Shown here: piece after piece, positions 37,122-46,900 of the stretch | Position numbering within the stretch: the first letter of the stretch is position 1 | Layout: each line of letters opens with the position of its first letter | Source of the DNA: BP-464 sp963825415 | GTDB lineage: Bacteria; Actinomycetota; Thermoleophilia; Solirubrobacterales; Solirubrobacteraceae | DNA length: 64,000 bases | Reading direction: 5' to 3' | Assembly: GCA_963825415.1 (NCBI GenBank) | Contig: CAWGTD010000014.1 | Span: 1-64,000 of the forward strand | The notes under the pieces: model-generated | The model's database searches: none | What the model was told of the DNA's origin: nothing | Seen by the model: only the letters and a program-made list of their open reading frames with translations | Translations under genes and position numbers: made by a program

Positions 37122-38464
37122 CAGGCGGCGGGCTGCAACTTGCCGCCGCCACCGGCGTCGGAGTCCAGCCCGCCGCCACCGCGCCCGACCCCTTCGTAGG
37201 TCAGCCCGGCCGCCCTGACCGCATCGGGATCGAGCGCGTTGCGCCCGTCGACCACCAGCGTGCCGGCCATCGCCTCGGCGGCCGCCGTCCAGTCGAGCTC
37301 CTTGAACTCCGCCCACTCGGTGACGAGCACCACCGCGTCGGCGCCACGGACGCAGTCCAGGGCGTCCTTGGCGAAGTCCACGCCGTGGATCAACGCGCGC
37401 GCCTCGTCCTCGGCGATCGGGTCGTAGACCGAGATCTCCGAGCCTGCCGCCTGCAGGCGCGCCGACAGGACCAGCGAGCTGGCCTCGCGCATGTCGTCGG
37501 TATCGGGCTTGAAGGCGAGGCCGAGCAGCGCGATGCGCTTGCCGACCAGCGTGCCGAGGTGCTTCTGCAGCTTGCCGATGACGCGGCGCTTCTGCAGCTC
37601 GTTGACCTCGATGACGGCGTTGAGCAGCTGGAAGTGATAGCCCGAGTTCCCGGCGAGCTGCTTGAGCGCGTTGACGTCCTTGGGAAAGCACGAGCCGCCG
37701 AAGCCGATCCCCGCCTGCAGGAACTTCGGGCCGATGCGGTCGTCGAGGCCCATCCCCCGGGCGACCTCCGTCACGTCGGCGCCCGTCTCCTCGCAGACGT
37801 TGGCGATCTCGTTGATGAACGAGATCTTGGTGGCGAGGAACGCGTTGGACGCGAGCTTGACCATCTCGGCCGAGGCGATGTCGGTGCGCACCAGCGGCGC
37901 GTCGAGCGGTGCGTAAAGCTCGACGACCGCGTCGCCCGCCCAGTCGCCGTCGTCGCCCACGACGACGCGGTCGGGGTGCAGGAAGTCGGCGACGGCCGAG
38001 CCCTCCTTGAGGAACTCGGGGCAGGAGACGTAGCGGAACCCCTCCTTGCCGGTCTCGCGAAAGCGCCGCTTGATCGCCGCCCCGGTGCCGACCGGCACGG
38101 TCGACTTCATGACCAGCGCGTGGCGGTCGGACGCGGGCATCGCGTCGACCACGGCGTTGACGGCGCTGAGATCCGCGTCGCCGGAATAGGTGGGCGGCGT
38201 GCCCACCGCGACGAACAGCAGGCGCGCGCGTTCGAGCGCGTCGGCGATGTCGGTGGAGAAGTGCAGCCGCTCGCGGTTGCGGGCGACGAGATCCTCGAGG
38301 CCGGGCTCGTAGATCGGGATCCGGCCTTCCTCGAGCGCCGCGATCTTCTCGACGTCGATGTCGATGCAGAAGACCTCGTTGCCCAGCTCCGCGAAACCCG
38401 CAGCCGTGACCAGCCCGACGTAGCCGGTCCCGATGACACCGATCGGTTCGCGTGCATCCCCCAT
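37121..38464 (-). CDS. ugd: UDP-glucose 6-dehydrogenase
   Basis: A 447-residue enzyme oxidising UDP-glucose to UDP-glucuronate. N-terminal NAD site IGVIGTGYVGLVTAAGFAELG; SAEMVKLASNAFLATKISFINEIANVCE is the central helix; the catalytic cysteine C259 is in GIGFGGSCFPKDVNAL; the C-terminal domain has ALLGLAFKPDTDDMREAS. A Gly-rich tail follows. Works with the UDP-sugar pyrophosphorylase and the LCP genes beside it to build acidic glycopolymers. Confidence 0.95.
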   Translation of the reverse strand: MGDAREPIGVIGTGYVGLVTAAGFAELGNEVFCIDIDVEKIAALEEGRIPIYEPGLEDLVARNRERLHFSTDIADALERARLLFVAVGTPPTYSGDADLSAVNAVVDAMPASDRHALVMKSTVPVGTGAAIKRRFRETGKEGFRYVSCPEFLKEGSAVADFLHPDRVVVGDDGDWAGDAVVELYAPLDAPLVRTDIASAEMVKLASNAFLATKISFINEIANVCEETGADVTEVARGMGLDDRIGPKFLQAGIGFGGSCFPKDVNALKQLAGNSGYHFQLLNAVIEVNELQKRRVIGKLQKHLGTLVGKRIALLGLAFKPDTDDMREASSLVLSARLQAAGSEISVYDPIAEDEARALIHGVDFAKDALDCVRGADAVVLVTEWAEFKELDWTAAAEAMAGTLVVDGRNALDPDAVRAAGLTYEGVGRGGGGLDSDAGGGGKLQPAA

Positions 38465-38477
38465 GGGGCGCCGGAGG

Positions 38478-39959
38478 CTAACGCCCGACGCGCGTCAGCG
38501 ACCGGGCGATGTCGAGCATCTGCTGGTTGTTGAGCGTCTGCGACAGCGTGTTCGACACCCAGTAGACGGCCTTCGACGTCCGCAGGGAGATCAACCGCAG
38601 CCGGCTGCCGTCGAAGAACAGCTCGAACTTGCGCCCGCCGAGCTTGCGCGTCTCCGACGGGCTGTCGGTGATCGGCGGCGCGTTCCAGGTCATGCCCTGC
38701 ACGCCGTAGTACTGGCCGATCTCCCCGCCGTAGATGACGATCCGGTAGGCGCGGTAGCGGTGTTTCGCGCGGTCGTAGATGTTGTAGACGCGCGGATGGT
38801 CGCGGCTGTAGGAGCCCCGCGACAGGCGGACGGCCGGATAGAGGATCGGGAAGCGGGTGCGGGTGGAGGCGTCGGCCACGTAGTCCTCGGCCGCGCGCTT
38901 GTCGCGGATCAGGCCACGGGCGATGCCGGGCTTGTTCACGCGAGAGCGCTTGGTCCGGCGTCCGGTCCCGCGCGGGCCCGACGACGCCTGGGCGTTGAGG
39001 AACTCGTCGCGCGTCAGGCGCAGGTTCTCGTCGGTGATCTCGACGTAGGCGACGTTGTCGCCGATGCCGCCCCGGAAGTGGACCTCGCGCACCGGGTTCT
39101 TGGAGGACTCGAACGCGAGCTTGAGCAACCGCAGCGTCGCGCTGGTCGAGTGGATGTCGGTCTGCGTGTAGCGCGCGAAGACCCGCAGCAGCTCCTTGCG
39201 CGAGCCGAACAGCGTGCCCAGCCCGAACTGGTCCTTGGCCTGGCGCAGGAAGTCCTGCTGGCGCGCCGCGCGGACGAAGTCGTTGTCGAGATGGCGGTAA
39301 CGGACGTAGTCCAGCGCGTCGGCGCCGCACAGCTTCTGATAGCCGGGCTTGACGTCGATCGTCGCGTAGTTGGTGGGCGAGTCGAACGGCGGGTGGTTGT
39401 CGTTGAAGTAGCGCCGGTCGACGTCGACGTACACGCAACCGAGCTTGTTCACCGCGTGGCGGAACCCGCCGAAGTTGACGTTGACGACGTGGTTGATCGG
39501 GAAGTGGAAGAGGTTGCGGATCGTCTGGACGGTGAGCTTCGGCCCGCCCAGCGCGTAGGCGGCGTTGATCTTGTCGGTGCCGAACCCGGGGATCTTCACC
39601 TTGAGGTCGCGCGGGATCGACAGCACCGCCGTCGCCTCCTTGCTCGGGTCCAGCCGCACGAGCAGGATCGTGTCGGAGCGCGGCGGAATCTTGGCCTTGA
39701 TGTCCGCATAGCGGCGGTCGGAGCCGAGCACAAGGATCGTCTGCGGCTCGCCGGCGTCGACGTCGTCGAGCACGTCACCGATCCCGGGGATCCGCTCGCC
39801 GCTGCCGAAGATCGCGACGTCGTCGGAGATCTCCAGCAGGCCGGCGGTGGCCGTGGCGCCGGCGGTGAGCACGACGATCAGCAGCGCGCCGAGCCCGAAG
39901 CGCTTGATCAGCCCCCAGCCGGGCCGGGGCGGGCGAGCGTCGTCCGGTATGGCCGTCAT
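38478..39959 (-). CDS. LCP (LytR-CpsA-Psr) family glycopolymer transferase 1
   Basis: A 493-residue membrane-anchored phosphotransferase that attaches undecaprenyl-linked glycopolymers to peptidoglycan. TM segment at ~18-40 (LIKRFGLGALLIVVLTAGATATA), then the LCP domain: ILVLGSDRRYADIKAKIPPRSDTILLVRLDP, SIPRDLKVKIPG, KINAAYALGGP, VNVNFGGFRHAVN, CVYVDVDRRYF and YVRYRHLDNDFVRAARQQ. A C-terminal extension of ~180 residues (from SRVNKPGI) has no known name and is shared with the next gene. ATG overlaps the upstream paralogue's stop (ATGA). Confidence 0.92.
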   Translation of the reverse strand: MTAIPDDARPPRPGWGLIKRFGLGALLIVVLTAGATATAGLLEISDDVAIFGSGERIPGIGDVLDDVDAGEPQTILVLGSDRRYADIKAKIPPRSDTILLVRLDPSKEATAVLSIPRDLKVKIPGFGTDKINAAYALGGPKLTVQTIRNLFHFPINHVVNVNFGGFRHAVNKLGCVYVDVDRRYFNDNHPPFDSPTNYATIDVKPGYQKLCGADALDYVRYRHLDNDFVRAARQQDFLRQAKDQFGLGTLFGSRKELLRVFARYTQTDIHSTSATLRLLKLAFESSKNPVREVHFRGGIGDNVAYVEITDENLRLTRDEFLNAQASSGPRGTGRRTKRSRVNKPGIARGLIRDKRAAEDYVADASTRTRFPILYPAVRLSRGSYSRDHPRVYNIYDRAKHRYRAYRIVIYGGEIGQYYGVQGMTWNAPPITDSPSETRKLGGRKFELFFDGSRLRLISLRTSKAVYWVSNTLSQTLNNQQMLDIARSLTRVGR

Positions 39960-41512
39960 CGAGCCGGGCGGGCGCTGCGGGTCAGCGTCCCGGCGATCTC
40001 GAGCATCTGGCTGTTGGTAAGCGACATGCTCAGGGAGTTCGAAACCCAGTACACGGCGTGTGGGGTGCGCCACGCGACGAGGCGGATGCGCGACCCGTCA
40101 CGGTAGACGCTCAGGCGGCGGCGATGGCGCACCACCGTTTCGTGCTTGGCCTGGAGGATCGGCGGCGTGCGCCAGTCGGTGGCCTGCACGCCCCAGTATT
40201 GGCCCTCGGCCTCGTTGGCCACCAGCACCAGGCGGTAGGCCTGATGTGTGCCGGCGCCGCGGTCGTGGACGGTGTAGGCGCGGGCGCCGCTCATCGTCGG
40301 GTAGCGGCTCGACGGGGTCAGCAGCGAGGCGAAGTAGATCGGGAAGCCCGTGCGCCGGCGGAGTCCTTTCGCGACGACCGCCGTGGACGCGGCGCGCCGG
40401 CCGTCGACCAGACCGCTCGGCAGGACGGTGCGGCGACGGCGCGGTGCGCGGCGGTTCTCGTTCGGTGTCAGCTGGACCCTCGGCCGGGTCTGGGCGCGCG
40501 AGGGGCGAAGGAAGCGCTGCACCGTGCGCTGGACGGCGTCCGGCGAGGCGACGACGTAGGCGATCTCGGCCCCGCCCGGCAGCGTCTCGACGTCGAACTC
40601 CGCGGGGAACTGGACCTCGCGGACGGGGTGGCCGGCCGAGAACAGCGCGAGCTTGAGGATCCGCAGCAGGCCCTTGGTCGTATCGAGGCTCGCGTCGGTC
40701 TGGGTGCTCGCCGCGAAGATGTCGATCAGCTTCGTGCGCTGACCGAACAGGGCGCTGGTGCTGACCTGGTCCTTCACCGCGCGCAGAAAGCCCTGCTGAC
40801 GCGCGGCGCGCACGATGTCGGAATCGGTGTGGCGGTAGCGCACGTAGTTCAGCGCGTCGGTGCCGCAGAGCTTCTGATAGCCGGGCTTGATGTCGATCTC
40901 GGCGTAGCGCTGGCCGATCGGCAGCCCGGCGTTGGAGTGGAAGTACCGGCGGTCGACGTCGACGTAGATGCATCCGAGCGCGTTGACCGCGTCGCGAAAG
41001 CCGCGGAACTGGACGTTGACGACGTGGTTGATCTTCAGGCCGGTGAGCTGCTTGATGGTCTGGAGCGTCAGCGTCGGCCCGCCGATCGAGTAGGCCTGGT
41101 TGAGCTTGTCGATCCCGTGCCCCGGGATCTCGACCTTCAGGTCGCGCGGCAGCGACAGGACCGACGTCGCCTCCTGGTGCGGGTCGAGCCGGATGAGCAT
41201 CACGGTGTCCGAGCGCGCCGGGACCGAGCGCTTGAGCAGCGGGTTGTTGGCCTTGAACTCGTCGAAGCGGCGGTCGGAGCCGAGCACCAGGATCGTCTGC
41301 GGCTTGCCGGCCTGCGCTTCGGTGATGCCGGTGTTGGCGATGTGTGGGCCGCCCTTGCGACCGATGCGGTCGGCGAGGTCCTTTACCTGCAACAGGCCGG
41401 CGGTGGCGGTCGCACCGGCGGTCAGCGCCACGATCAGCAGGCCGCCGATCCCGGCGCGCAGCAGCAGGCCGCGACCCGAATGGCCCGCAGCCTCCCCCTC
41501 CTCGGGGGTCAC
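39956..41512 (-). CDS. LCP family glycopolymer transferase 2 (tandem paralogue)
   Basis: A 518-residue paralogue of the downstream LCP gene with the same plan: cytoplasmic tail, TM helix (~20-42), LCP core with LVLGSDRRFDEFKANNP, LSLPRDLKVEIPGHGI, KLNQAYSIGGP, VNVQFRGFRDAVN, YVDVDRRYF and RYRHTDSDIVRAARQQ, and a similar C-terminal region ending VYWVSNSLSMSLTNSQMLEIAGTLTR. Both proteins share the end motif VYWVSN(T/S)LS, so the C-terminal domain is conserved as well. GTG at 41512 overlaps the M20 peptidase stop (GTGA). Confidence 0.92.
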   Translation of the reverse strand: MTPEEGEAAGHSGRGLLLRAGIGGLLIVALTAGATATAGLLQVKDLADRIGRKGGPHIANTGITEAQAGKPQTILVLGSDRRFDEFKANNPLLKRSVPARSDTVMLIRLDPHQEATSVLSLPRDLKVEIPGHGIDKLNQAYSIGGPTLTLQTIKQLTGLKINHVVNVQFRGFRDAVNALGCIYVDVDRRYFHSNAGLPIGQRYAEIDIKPGYQKLCGTDALNYVRYRHTDSDIVRAARQQGFLRAVKDQVSTSALFGQRTKLIDIFAASTQTDASLDTTKGLLRILKLALFSAGHPVREVQFPAEFDVETLPGGAEIAYVVASPDAVQRTVQRFLRPSRAQTRPRVQLTPNENRRAPRRRRTVLPSGLVDGRRAASTAVVAKGLRRRTGFPIYFASLLTPSSRYPTMSGARAYTVHDRGAGTHQAYRLVLVANEAEGQYWGVQATDWRTPPILQAKHETVVRHRRRLSVYRDGSRIRLVAWRTPHAVYWVSNSLSMSLTNSQMLEIAGTLTRSARPAR

Positions 41513-42636
41513 GCCAGCCCGCCCTCCAGCGCGCGGAGGCCTCCGCCACCGCGCTCCTCCTCCAGCCACGCTGGCAGCTGGGTGATGAAGTCCCCCAGCG
41601 CGCGGCGGTAATGGCTCAGCGATCCGATCGAGACCCACTCGCCGGGGCCGTGGTGGCCGCCGCCGATCGGGCCGAACTCGACGGCGGGCACGCCGGCCTC
41701 GATGAACGAGACCGCGTCGGAAGCGCCGTCGCGGCCGATGCTCAGCGGATCGCCCTCGATCGACTGGGCGAGCGCGTCGCGCAGGGCACGCACGTACGGG
41801 TTCTGCCGCGAGACGATCGCCGGAACGCGCTCGAAGGACTTGACCACCTTCAGGTCGTCGATCTCGCGGATCTGGGCGAGGATCGAGCCGGTGTCCTGGT
41901 TGGGCAGGTAGCGGATGTCCACGTCCATGCAACAGGTGTCGGGCACCTTGTTGAAAGCGTCGCCGCCGACGATCCGCGCCAGGTTGATCGACGGGCGGTC
42001 GAAGAGGTCGGAGGACTCGCGGCTGAAGGGCAGCGTCTCGATCCGCCGGAAGGCGTCGTGGGCCTTGAGGATCGCGTTGTCGCCCAGCCATGGCGTCGAG
42101 CCGTGCGCGGCGATGCCCGAAACCTCGAGCCGGACCGCGAGCACGCCCTTGGCCTGGACGCCGATGTGCAGGTCCGTCGGCTCGCCCGTGATCGCGAAGT
42201 CGCCGCGCAGGCCACCGGCGATCAGTGCGTCGATCGAACGGTCCTCGACGTCCTCGGCCTCCTCGTCGGGTACGCAGACGAAGCGCACCTTGACCAGGTT
42301 CTGCTGCGCCGCGTCGACGGTCGCGAGCATCATCGCCGCGAGCGCCCCCTTCATGTCGTAGGCACCGCGGCCGATCAGCCGGTCGCCCTCGACCCGCGGC
42401 TCGAACTGCTCCTCGTGGGCCGGCACGACGTCGAGGTGGCCGTGGAAGACGACCGTGGGGCCCTCCTTGGCGCCGACGTCGGCGCGCAGCACCGGCAGGC
42501 CGTTGTGGTCGGAGTCGAGGACCTCGATCTCGCGCGAGCCCAGCCACCCGCGGACGAATCCGGCCGCGGCGAGCAGCTCGTCGGGCCTCGACGTGTCGTA
42601 GCGCATCAGGCGCTCGGCGAGGGTCCGTTCGTCCAT
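41509..42636 (-). CDS. M20 family deacylase (DapE/ArgE-like)
   Basis: A 375-residue binuclear zinc hydrolase. Metal ligands and catalytic residues are seen in VFHGHLDVVPAH, GRGAYDMKGALAAM, CVPDEEAEDVEDR and FGPIGGGHHGPGEWV. The lid/dimerisation domain includes AHGSTPWLGDNAI. Succinyl-diaminopimelate desuccinylase activity (lysine/peptidoglycan precursor) is a good guess given the envelope neighbours; acetylornithine deacetylase or another acyl-amino-acid hydrolase is possible. Start ATG at 42636; first gene of a coupled run that continues through both LCP genes. Confidence 0.87.
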   Translation of the reverse strand: MDERTLAERLMRYDTSRPDELLAAAGFVRGWLGSREIEVLDSDHNGLPVLRADVGAKEGPTVVFHGHLDVVPAHEEQFEPRVEGDRLIGRGAYDMKGALAAMMLATVDAAQQNLVKVRFVCVPDEEAEDVEDRSIDALIAGGLRGDFAITGEPTDLHIGVQAKGVLAVRLEVSGIAAHGSTPWLGDNAILKAHDAFRRIETLPFSRESSDLFDRPSINLARIVGGDAFNKVPDTCCMDVDIRYLPNQDTGSILAQIREIDDLKVVKSFERVPAIVSRQNPYVRALRDALAQSIEGDPLSIGRDGASDAVSFIEAGVPAVEFGPIGGGHHGPGEWVSIGSLSHYRRALGDFITQLPAWLEEERGGGGLRALEGGLA

Positions 42637-42654
42637 CCATGCCAGGGTACCCCG

Positions 42655-42951
42655 GTGCCCCGCTGGCCTCTCGCCGCCGCCGCGCTGCCGCTCGCCTACG
42701 TCGCGCGGGAGCTCGCCGGCCCGGCGCTGGGGACGGTGGTGCTCGTCGCGGTCGCGGCGCTGGCGCTGCGGCCGCACCCGCGCCTCGACGGGCGCCGCCG
42801 GGCGGCGCTCGCGGCCGCCGCCATCGTCGCCTTCGCCGCCGTCCACTTGATCGACCTCGCCACGGGAATCGTGCTCGCCCTCGCGCTGCCGAGCGCCGCC
42901 CTGGCGGTGCTCGCTTGGCGAGCGCTCGACGCACGCCGAGTGTCGATCTAG
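42655..42951 (+). CDS. Small three-TM membrane protein
   Basis: A 98-residue hydrophobic protein from a GTG at 42655 (MPRWPLAAAALPLAYVAREL) with segments near 5-18, 24-38 and 52-85, divergent from the M20 gene with 18 bp between. No family. Composition (Ala/Leu/Val-rich with a basic RPHPRLDGRRR loop) fits an inner-membrane protein. Its last codons form the left arm of a strong hairpin. Confidence 0.5.
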   Translation: MPRWPLAAAALPLAYVARELAGPALGTVVLVAVAALALRPHPRLDGRRRAALAAAAIVAFAAVHLIDLATGIVLALALPSAALAVLAWRALDARRVSI

Positions 42952-42984
42952 TCGGCCCTGGACCGAGTAACTCGACACTCGGCG
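42934..42984 (+). terminator. Long perfect hairpin before the SBP gene
   Basis: CGCCGAGTGTCGA (42934-42946) and TCGACACTCGGCG (42972-42984) are perfect 13-bp arms. Inside, TCGG pairs with CCGA across a short loop, leaving symmetric 5-base internal loops. No T-run follows. Could end the small membrane protein transcript, or serve as an operator/leader for the substrate-binding protein starting 27 bp downstream. Confidence 0.5.
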
Positions 42985-43010
42985 GGTCGCGATGGCTAGC
43001 GTCTCGCGCC

Positions 43011-43958
43011 GTGCGCCGTGGGACCGCTCTCGCCTGCCTGCTCGCCGCCGCGCTCGCCGGCTGTGGCGACGCCGGTGGCGGCGAACGCGAGCTCCCGCGC
43101 CTGACGGTCGCGCTGGACTTCACCCCCAACGCCGTCCATGCCCCCATCTACGCAGCGATCCGCGAGCGCCTGGACCGCACGGCCGGCGTGCGACTGCGCA
43201 TCCGGACCCCGGGCGCGTCGCCCGACTCGCTGAAGACCGTCCTGAGCGGTGCCGCCGACGTCGGCGTGCTCGACATCCACGACCTCGGGCTGGCCGTCGA
43301 CAAGGGCCGCGACGTGGTGGCGGTCGCCGCGCTGGTGCAGCGGCCGCTCGCCGCGATAATCGCGCTGCCCGACGTCGCCCGGCCGCGCGACCTCGAGGGC
43401 CGGCGCGTCGGGGTTTCCGGGCTGCCCTCCGACCCCGCGGTGCTCGAGGCGGTCATGCAGAAGGACGGCGCCGATTTCCACAAGGCGAAGCAGGTGACGA
43501 TCGGCTTCGCGGCCGTGCCGAACCTCGTCCAGCGCAACGTCGCCGCCGTCCCCGCCTTCTGGAACGCGGAGGGCGTCACGTTGCGCGAGCGCGGCGTCCG
43601 GGTCAACGAGTTCCGGGTCGACGACTACGGCGCGCCGCGCTACCCGGAGGTCGTGCTGGTCACGCGCCGCTCGACGCTCGAACGCCGCCGAGACGCGATC
43701 GAGGCCGCGGTCGAAGCGATCGCGGCCGGCATCGAGGCGGTTCGCGCACGGCCCGGACCGGCCGTCGACGAGATCGCCCGCGCGAGCGGCGCCGAGCCGC
43801 GCCTGGTTCGCGCCCAGCTCGCCGCGGTCGCCCCGATCCTCGGCACCGCGCTGCACCGCGACGTGCTCGAGCGCTGGGCGACCTGGGACGCACGCTTCGG
43901 CATCCTGCCCCGGCGCCCCGCTGTCGACCGCGCCTTCGCGTTCCTGCCGGCGCCCTGA
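43011..43958 (+). CDS. ABC substrate-binding lipoprotein, NMT1/THI5-like
   Basis: A 315-residue lipoprotein with lipobox ALAGCGD. The mature protein begins LTVALDFTPNAVHAPIYAAI, the signature of the NMT1/THI5/SsuA group that binds thiamine precursors, sulfonates or nitrogen compounds. LSGAADVGVLDIHDLGLAVDKGRDVVAVAAL and FRVDDYGAPRYPEVVLVTRRS are typical. Similar THI5-like proteins bind hydroxymethylpyrimidine (ThiY). No permease or ATPase gene lies beside it, and I see no TPP-riboswitch consensus upstream. GTG at 43011. Confidence 0.82.
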   Translation: MRRGTALACLLAAALAGCGDAGGGERELPRLTVALDFTPNAVHAPIYAAIRERLDRTAGVRLRIRTPGASPDSLKTVLSGAADVGVLDIHDLGLAVDKGRDVVAVAALVQRPLAAIIALPDVARPRDLEGRRVGVSGLPSDPAVLEAVMQKDGADFHKAKQVTIGFAAVPNLVQRNVAAVPAFWNAEGVTLRERGVRVNEFRVDDYGAPRYPEVVLVTRRSTLERRRDAIEAAVEAIAAGIEAVRARPGPAVDEIARASGAEPRLVRAQLAAVAPILGTALHRDVLERWATWDARFGILPRRPAVDRAFAFLPAP

Positions 43959-43964
43959 GGCCGC

Positions 43965-46900
43965 TCAGCCCACCTTGTAGGCGTACGGAATCGCGGCGAC
44001 GTCCTGGCTGCTGGCCAGCCAGTTGTTGAAGTCCGCGACGTAGAGCGTGCCCTGCACGACGGTGCCGCTGGGTGCGGTCGGCGTGAACGTGACGGTCATC
44101 GTCGCCTGCTTGTGGGGCGCCACGATCTGCAGGTTGTCGAGCGGCGCGTCGGGATCAGTGAACTCGCGCCAGAGGTCGTTGGTCGACGAGCTCACGTCGG
44201 TGTCGAAGGCCAGCATCCGCGCGGCCATGCCGACGCTGGCGGTCCCGCTGATCGGCTCGCTGAACGGCCCGATGACCTCCGGCCTGAGATACCAGGGGCC
44301 GTTGACGATCTCGGGCGCGCTGTAGCTGGCGGACGCCTGGTGGCCTGTGCTCTGACCGTTCACGGTCGGATCGCCGAACGAGTAGCCCCACTCGACGTTG
44401 ACAGGGATGTCCGCGGACGCGCTCGCCCAAGCTGTGTCCGCGTGGCTCGGCAGGTAGAACCGCGGGGCCGCGAAGGGCGGGTTCGGCAACGGCAGGCCCT
44501 CGGTCTGATCGAAGCTCAGCAGTTCGTAGGTCTGGCGGCTGGGCAGCCGCGGGTCGACGAACAGCGCCTCCGACATCGGCCCGTCGTTGCGCACGGTGAT
44601 CGTCGTCGTACGGCTCTGGCCGTGCTTGATCACCGTCTTGGGGTTCGCCGGCAGTCCGCGTGCCTGCACCCGTGGCGGCGCCGCGAAGGAGAGTGTGCCC
44701 TTGTAGGGCGTCGTCAGCGCGCTGCCGTTGTCGTTGAACTGCCCGATCAGCAGCTGCCAGCGGCCCGCCTTCGGGGCGAGCGCCACAGCCTGCAGCGCGT
44801 TGGCGTCGACCAGGTCGTAGGCGGGCGGGTCGATCCGTCTCGTGGAGGCCACGGCCAACGCCTGGCCGTCCGGCGAGACGAGCGCGGCGTCGATCTCGAC
44901 GCCTGCGGGGTCGCCGTCGAAGCGCAGGGTTGCGGTGATCGCGTCGCGACCGGGCGGCACGTCGAACTCGAACGTCTGCGCGTCGAGGATCCAGTTGTTT
45001 CGCCCGTTGCCGCCGTTGAACTCGCCGCGGAACTCTCCGTGGTCGCCATGGACGTCGATCAGCGAGCGAAGCACGAGCGGCACGACGCTGCTCGAGCCCG
45101 CCGACGAGTCGAGCACGAGGTCCTCGCTGGCGTCGCCGGCGTCGTGCGGCAGGCGGACGTCGAGCTGGACGTCCTTGGTCGCTCCGGGTGGGAGCGTGAA
45201 GTCCGACGGGATGACCTTCTCGGCCGCCTTGAAGCGCTGACTGAAGAATTCGTATTGAACGTGGGAGCGCTCATCGGGCCTGGCGTAGATCAACGCGGTC
45301 CAGCGTCCGGCGGTGGGGTGGGCGACGTCGACTATGTCGCGGCCGCTGTTGACGGACTCCGGCGACGCATGCGCAGCGAGTGCGCCATGGGGATCGAGCA
45401 GTGTCAGCTGGATCAGGTTGATCGTGCCCGGCAACCAGGTGGCCTCGCCATGCAGGCGATCGGCGTCCTTCGGCACGTCGAAGGTCACGCGCCTGAGGAC
45501 CCGCGGCTGGCCGGCGACGTCCTGGAACGGCTCGCCCGAGCCGTCCAGGTCGACAGCGCCCGTCGTGCGCTTCATCGGTCGGCCGAGCGCGCGGACGTGG
45601 GCGTGGATCGTCTGCGGGCCGGCACCGACGTTGGTGACCGTGACACTCGGTGTGGAGTCCGGCGCGTGCCCGGCCTTGCCGGTGAGCGCGACCTGGGTCG
45701 GGCTAGCGAGCAGGCCGTGTCCGGTCGGCGTGGGGCTGCCGTTCGCGTCGGCCACGGACTGTGCGGCCTGTACGGCGGCCAGCGCGTTCAGCTCGCCGGC
45801 GCCCTGTAGGACACCAGGATCGCCGAGGTCGGTGGCGGTGCTCGTCAGCAGTTCCCTGACGAGGCCTGGGCTCGGGCTGTGACCGCCGTGGGTCTTGCGG
45901 TACGCCTCGATCACGAGCGCCGCGGCGCCTGCCACCTCCGGCGTCGCCTCGCTCGTCCCGTTGATGATCCCGAGGTTCGACGGCTCGCCGTTGGCGTTGA
46001 AGCAGTCGCCGTATCGCTCCGGGTCCGGCGTGCACAGCGCCCAGCCACTGTCGCCGCCCGCGACGAGGTCGACGGTGCGGGCCCCCTGGGTGAAGCCCGC
46101 CGACGAGAACGACGCCATGTTCCCCGAAAGCCAGCCGTCACTGAACTGCGCGGCGCGCCAGCCGATCTGGCTGGCGAGGCGGAAGATCGTACTCGCGCCG
46201 GTGTCGATCACGGCGGGATCGGACGCCCCCGACACCGGGCCCGCGTTGAAGCCCGCATCGCCGCTGACCTCGACCACGACGATGCCCGCCGCCACCGCAC
46301 GCGCGTTCATCTGCCTGAGCGCGTTCTCGGCCGAGTCCGGCATGTTGCCCTGGGTCCCGAGCGACTCGCTGAGGATGTCGGCGTGGTCCTGTGTGATCGC
46401 CCAGTCGATCGCTGCCAGCAGGCGCGACGTCCGGTTCGCGCCCGAGACGTCGGCGGTCTTCATGCCGATCAGATCGGCTCCCGGGGCGAACCCGCGCACC
46501 GTGATCGTGCACCCCTTGGGCAGCGGGTGCGACCAACTGACCCACTCCGACAGGTCGTAGACGATGCGGCCCTGGGCGGCGATCGCGCTGGCGTCGCCGA
46601 ACGCCTCGGCGCCGTTCGTCAATGCGTCGGGCCCGTCGCCGGTGAAGTCCTTGTAGTCGACGAAGACATGCGAGCCGTCGGCGCGGATGAAGTCGGGGTT
46701 GTCGATGTCCAGGCCGTCGGCAAAGAACGCGACACGCACGCCCTTGCCGGTGGCGAGCGCCTGCGCCTGCGGGATGCTCGGGTCGGTGTAGGCCACGTGA
46801 GACCGCTGCAGCGATTCCGGTTCGAGCAGCGGCTTGCTCGGATCGTCGGGGCAGACGCCGTGCTGGGGAGTCGCGTTCGCGGGTGCGCCGCCGCCGGTGA

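Noticed and set aside
42952..43010. TPP riboswitch before the THI5-like SBP
   Set aside because: The leader is too short and lacks the CTGAGA and other conserved TPP-aptamer blocks; only the simple hairpin is present.
44112..45809. 565-codon plus-strand frame inside the S8 protease gene
   Set aside because: Antisense shadow: Arg/Val/Asp-rich, without helix or strand pattern, while the minus-strand frame has a signal peptide and protease motifs.
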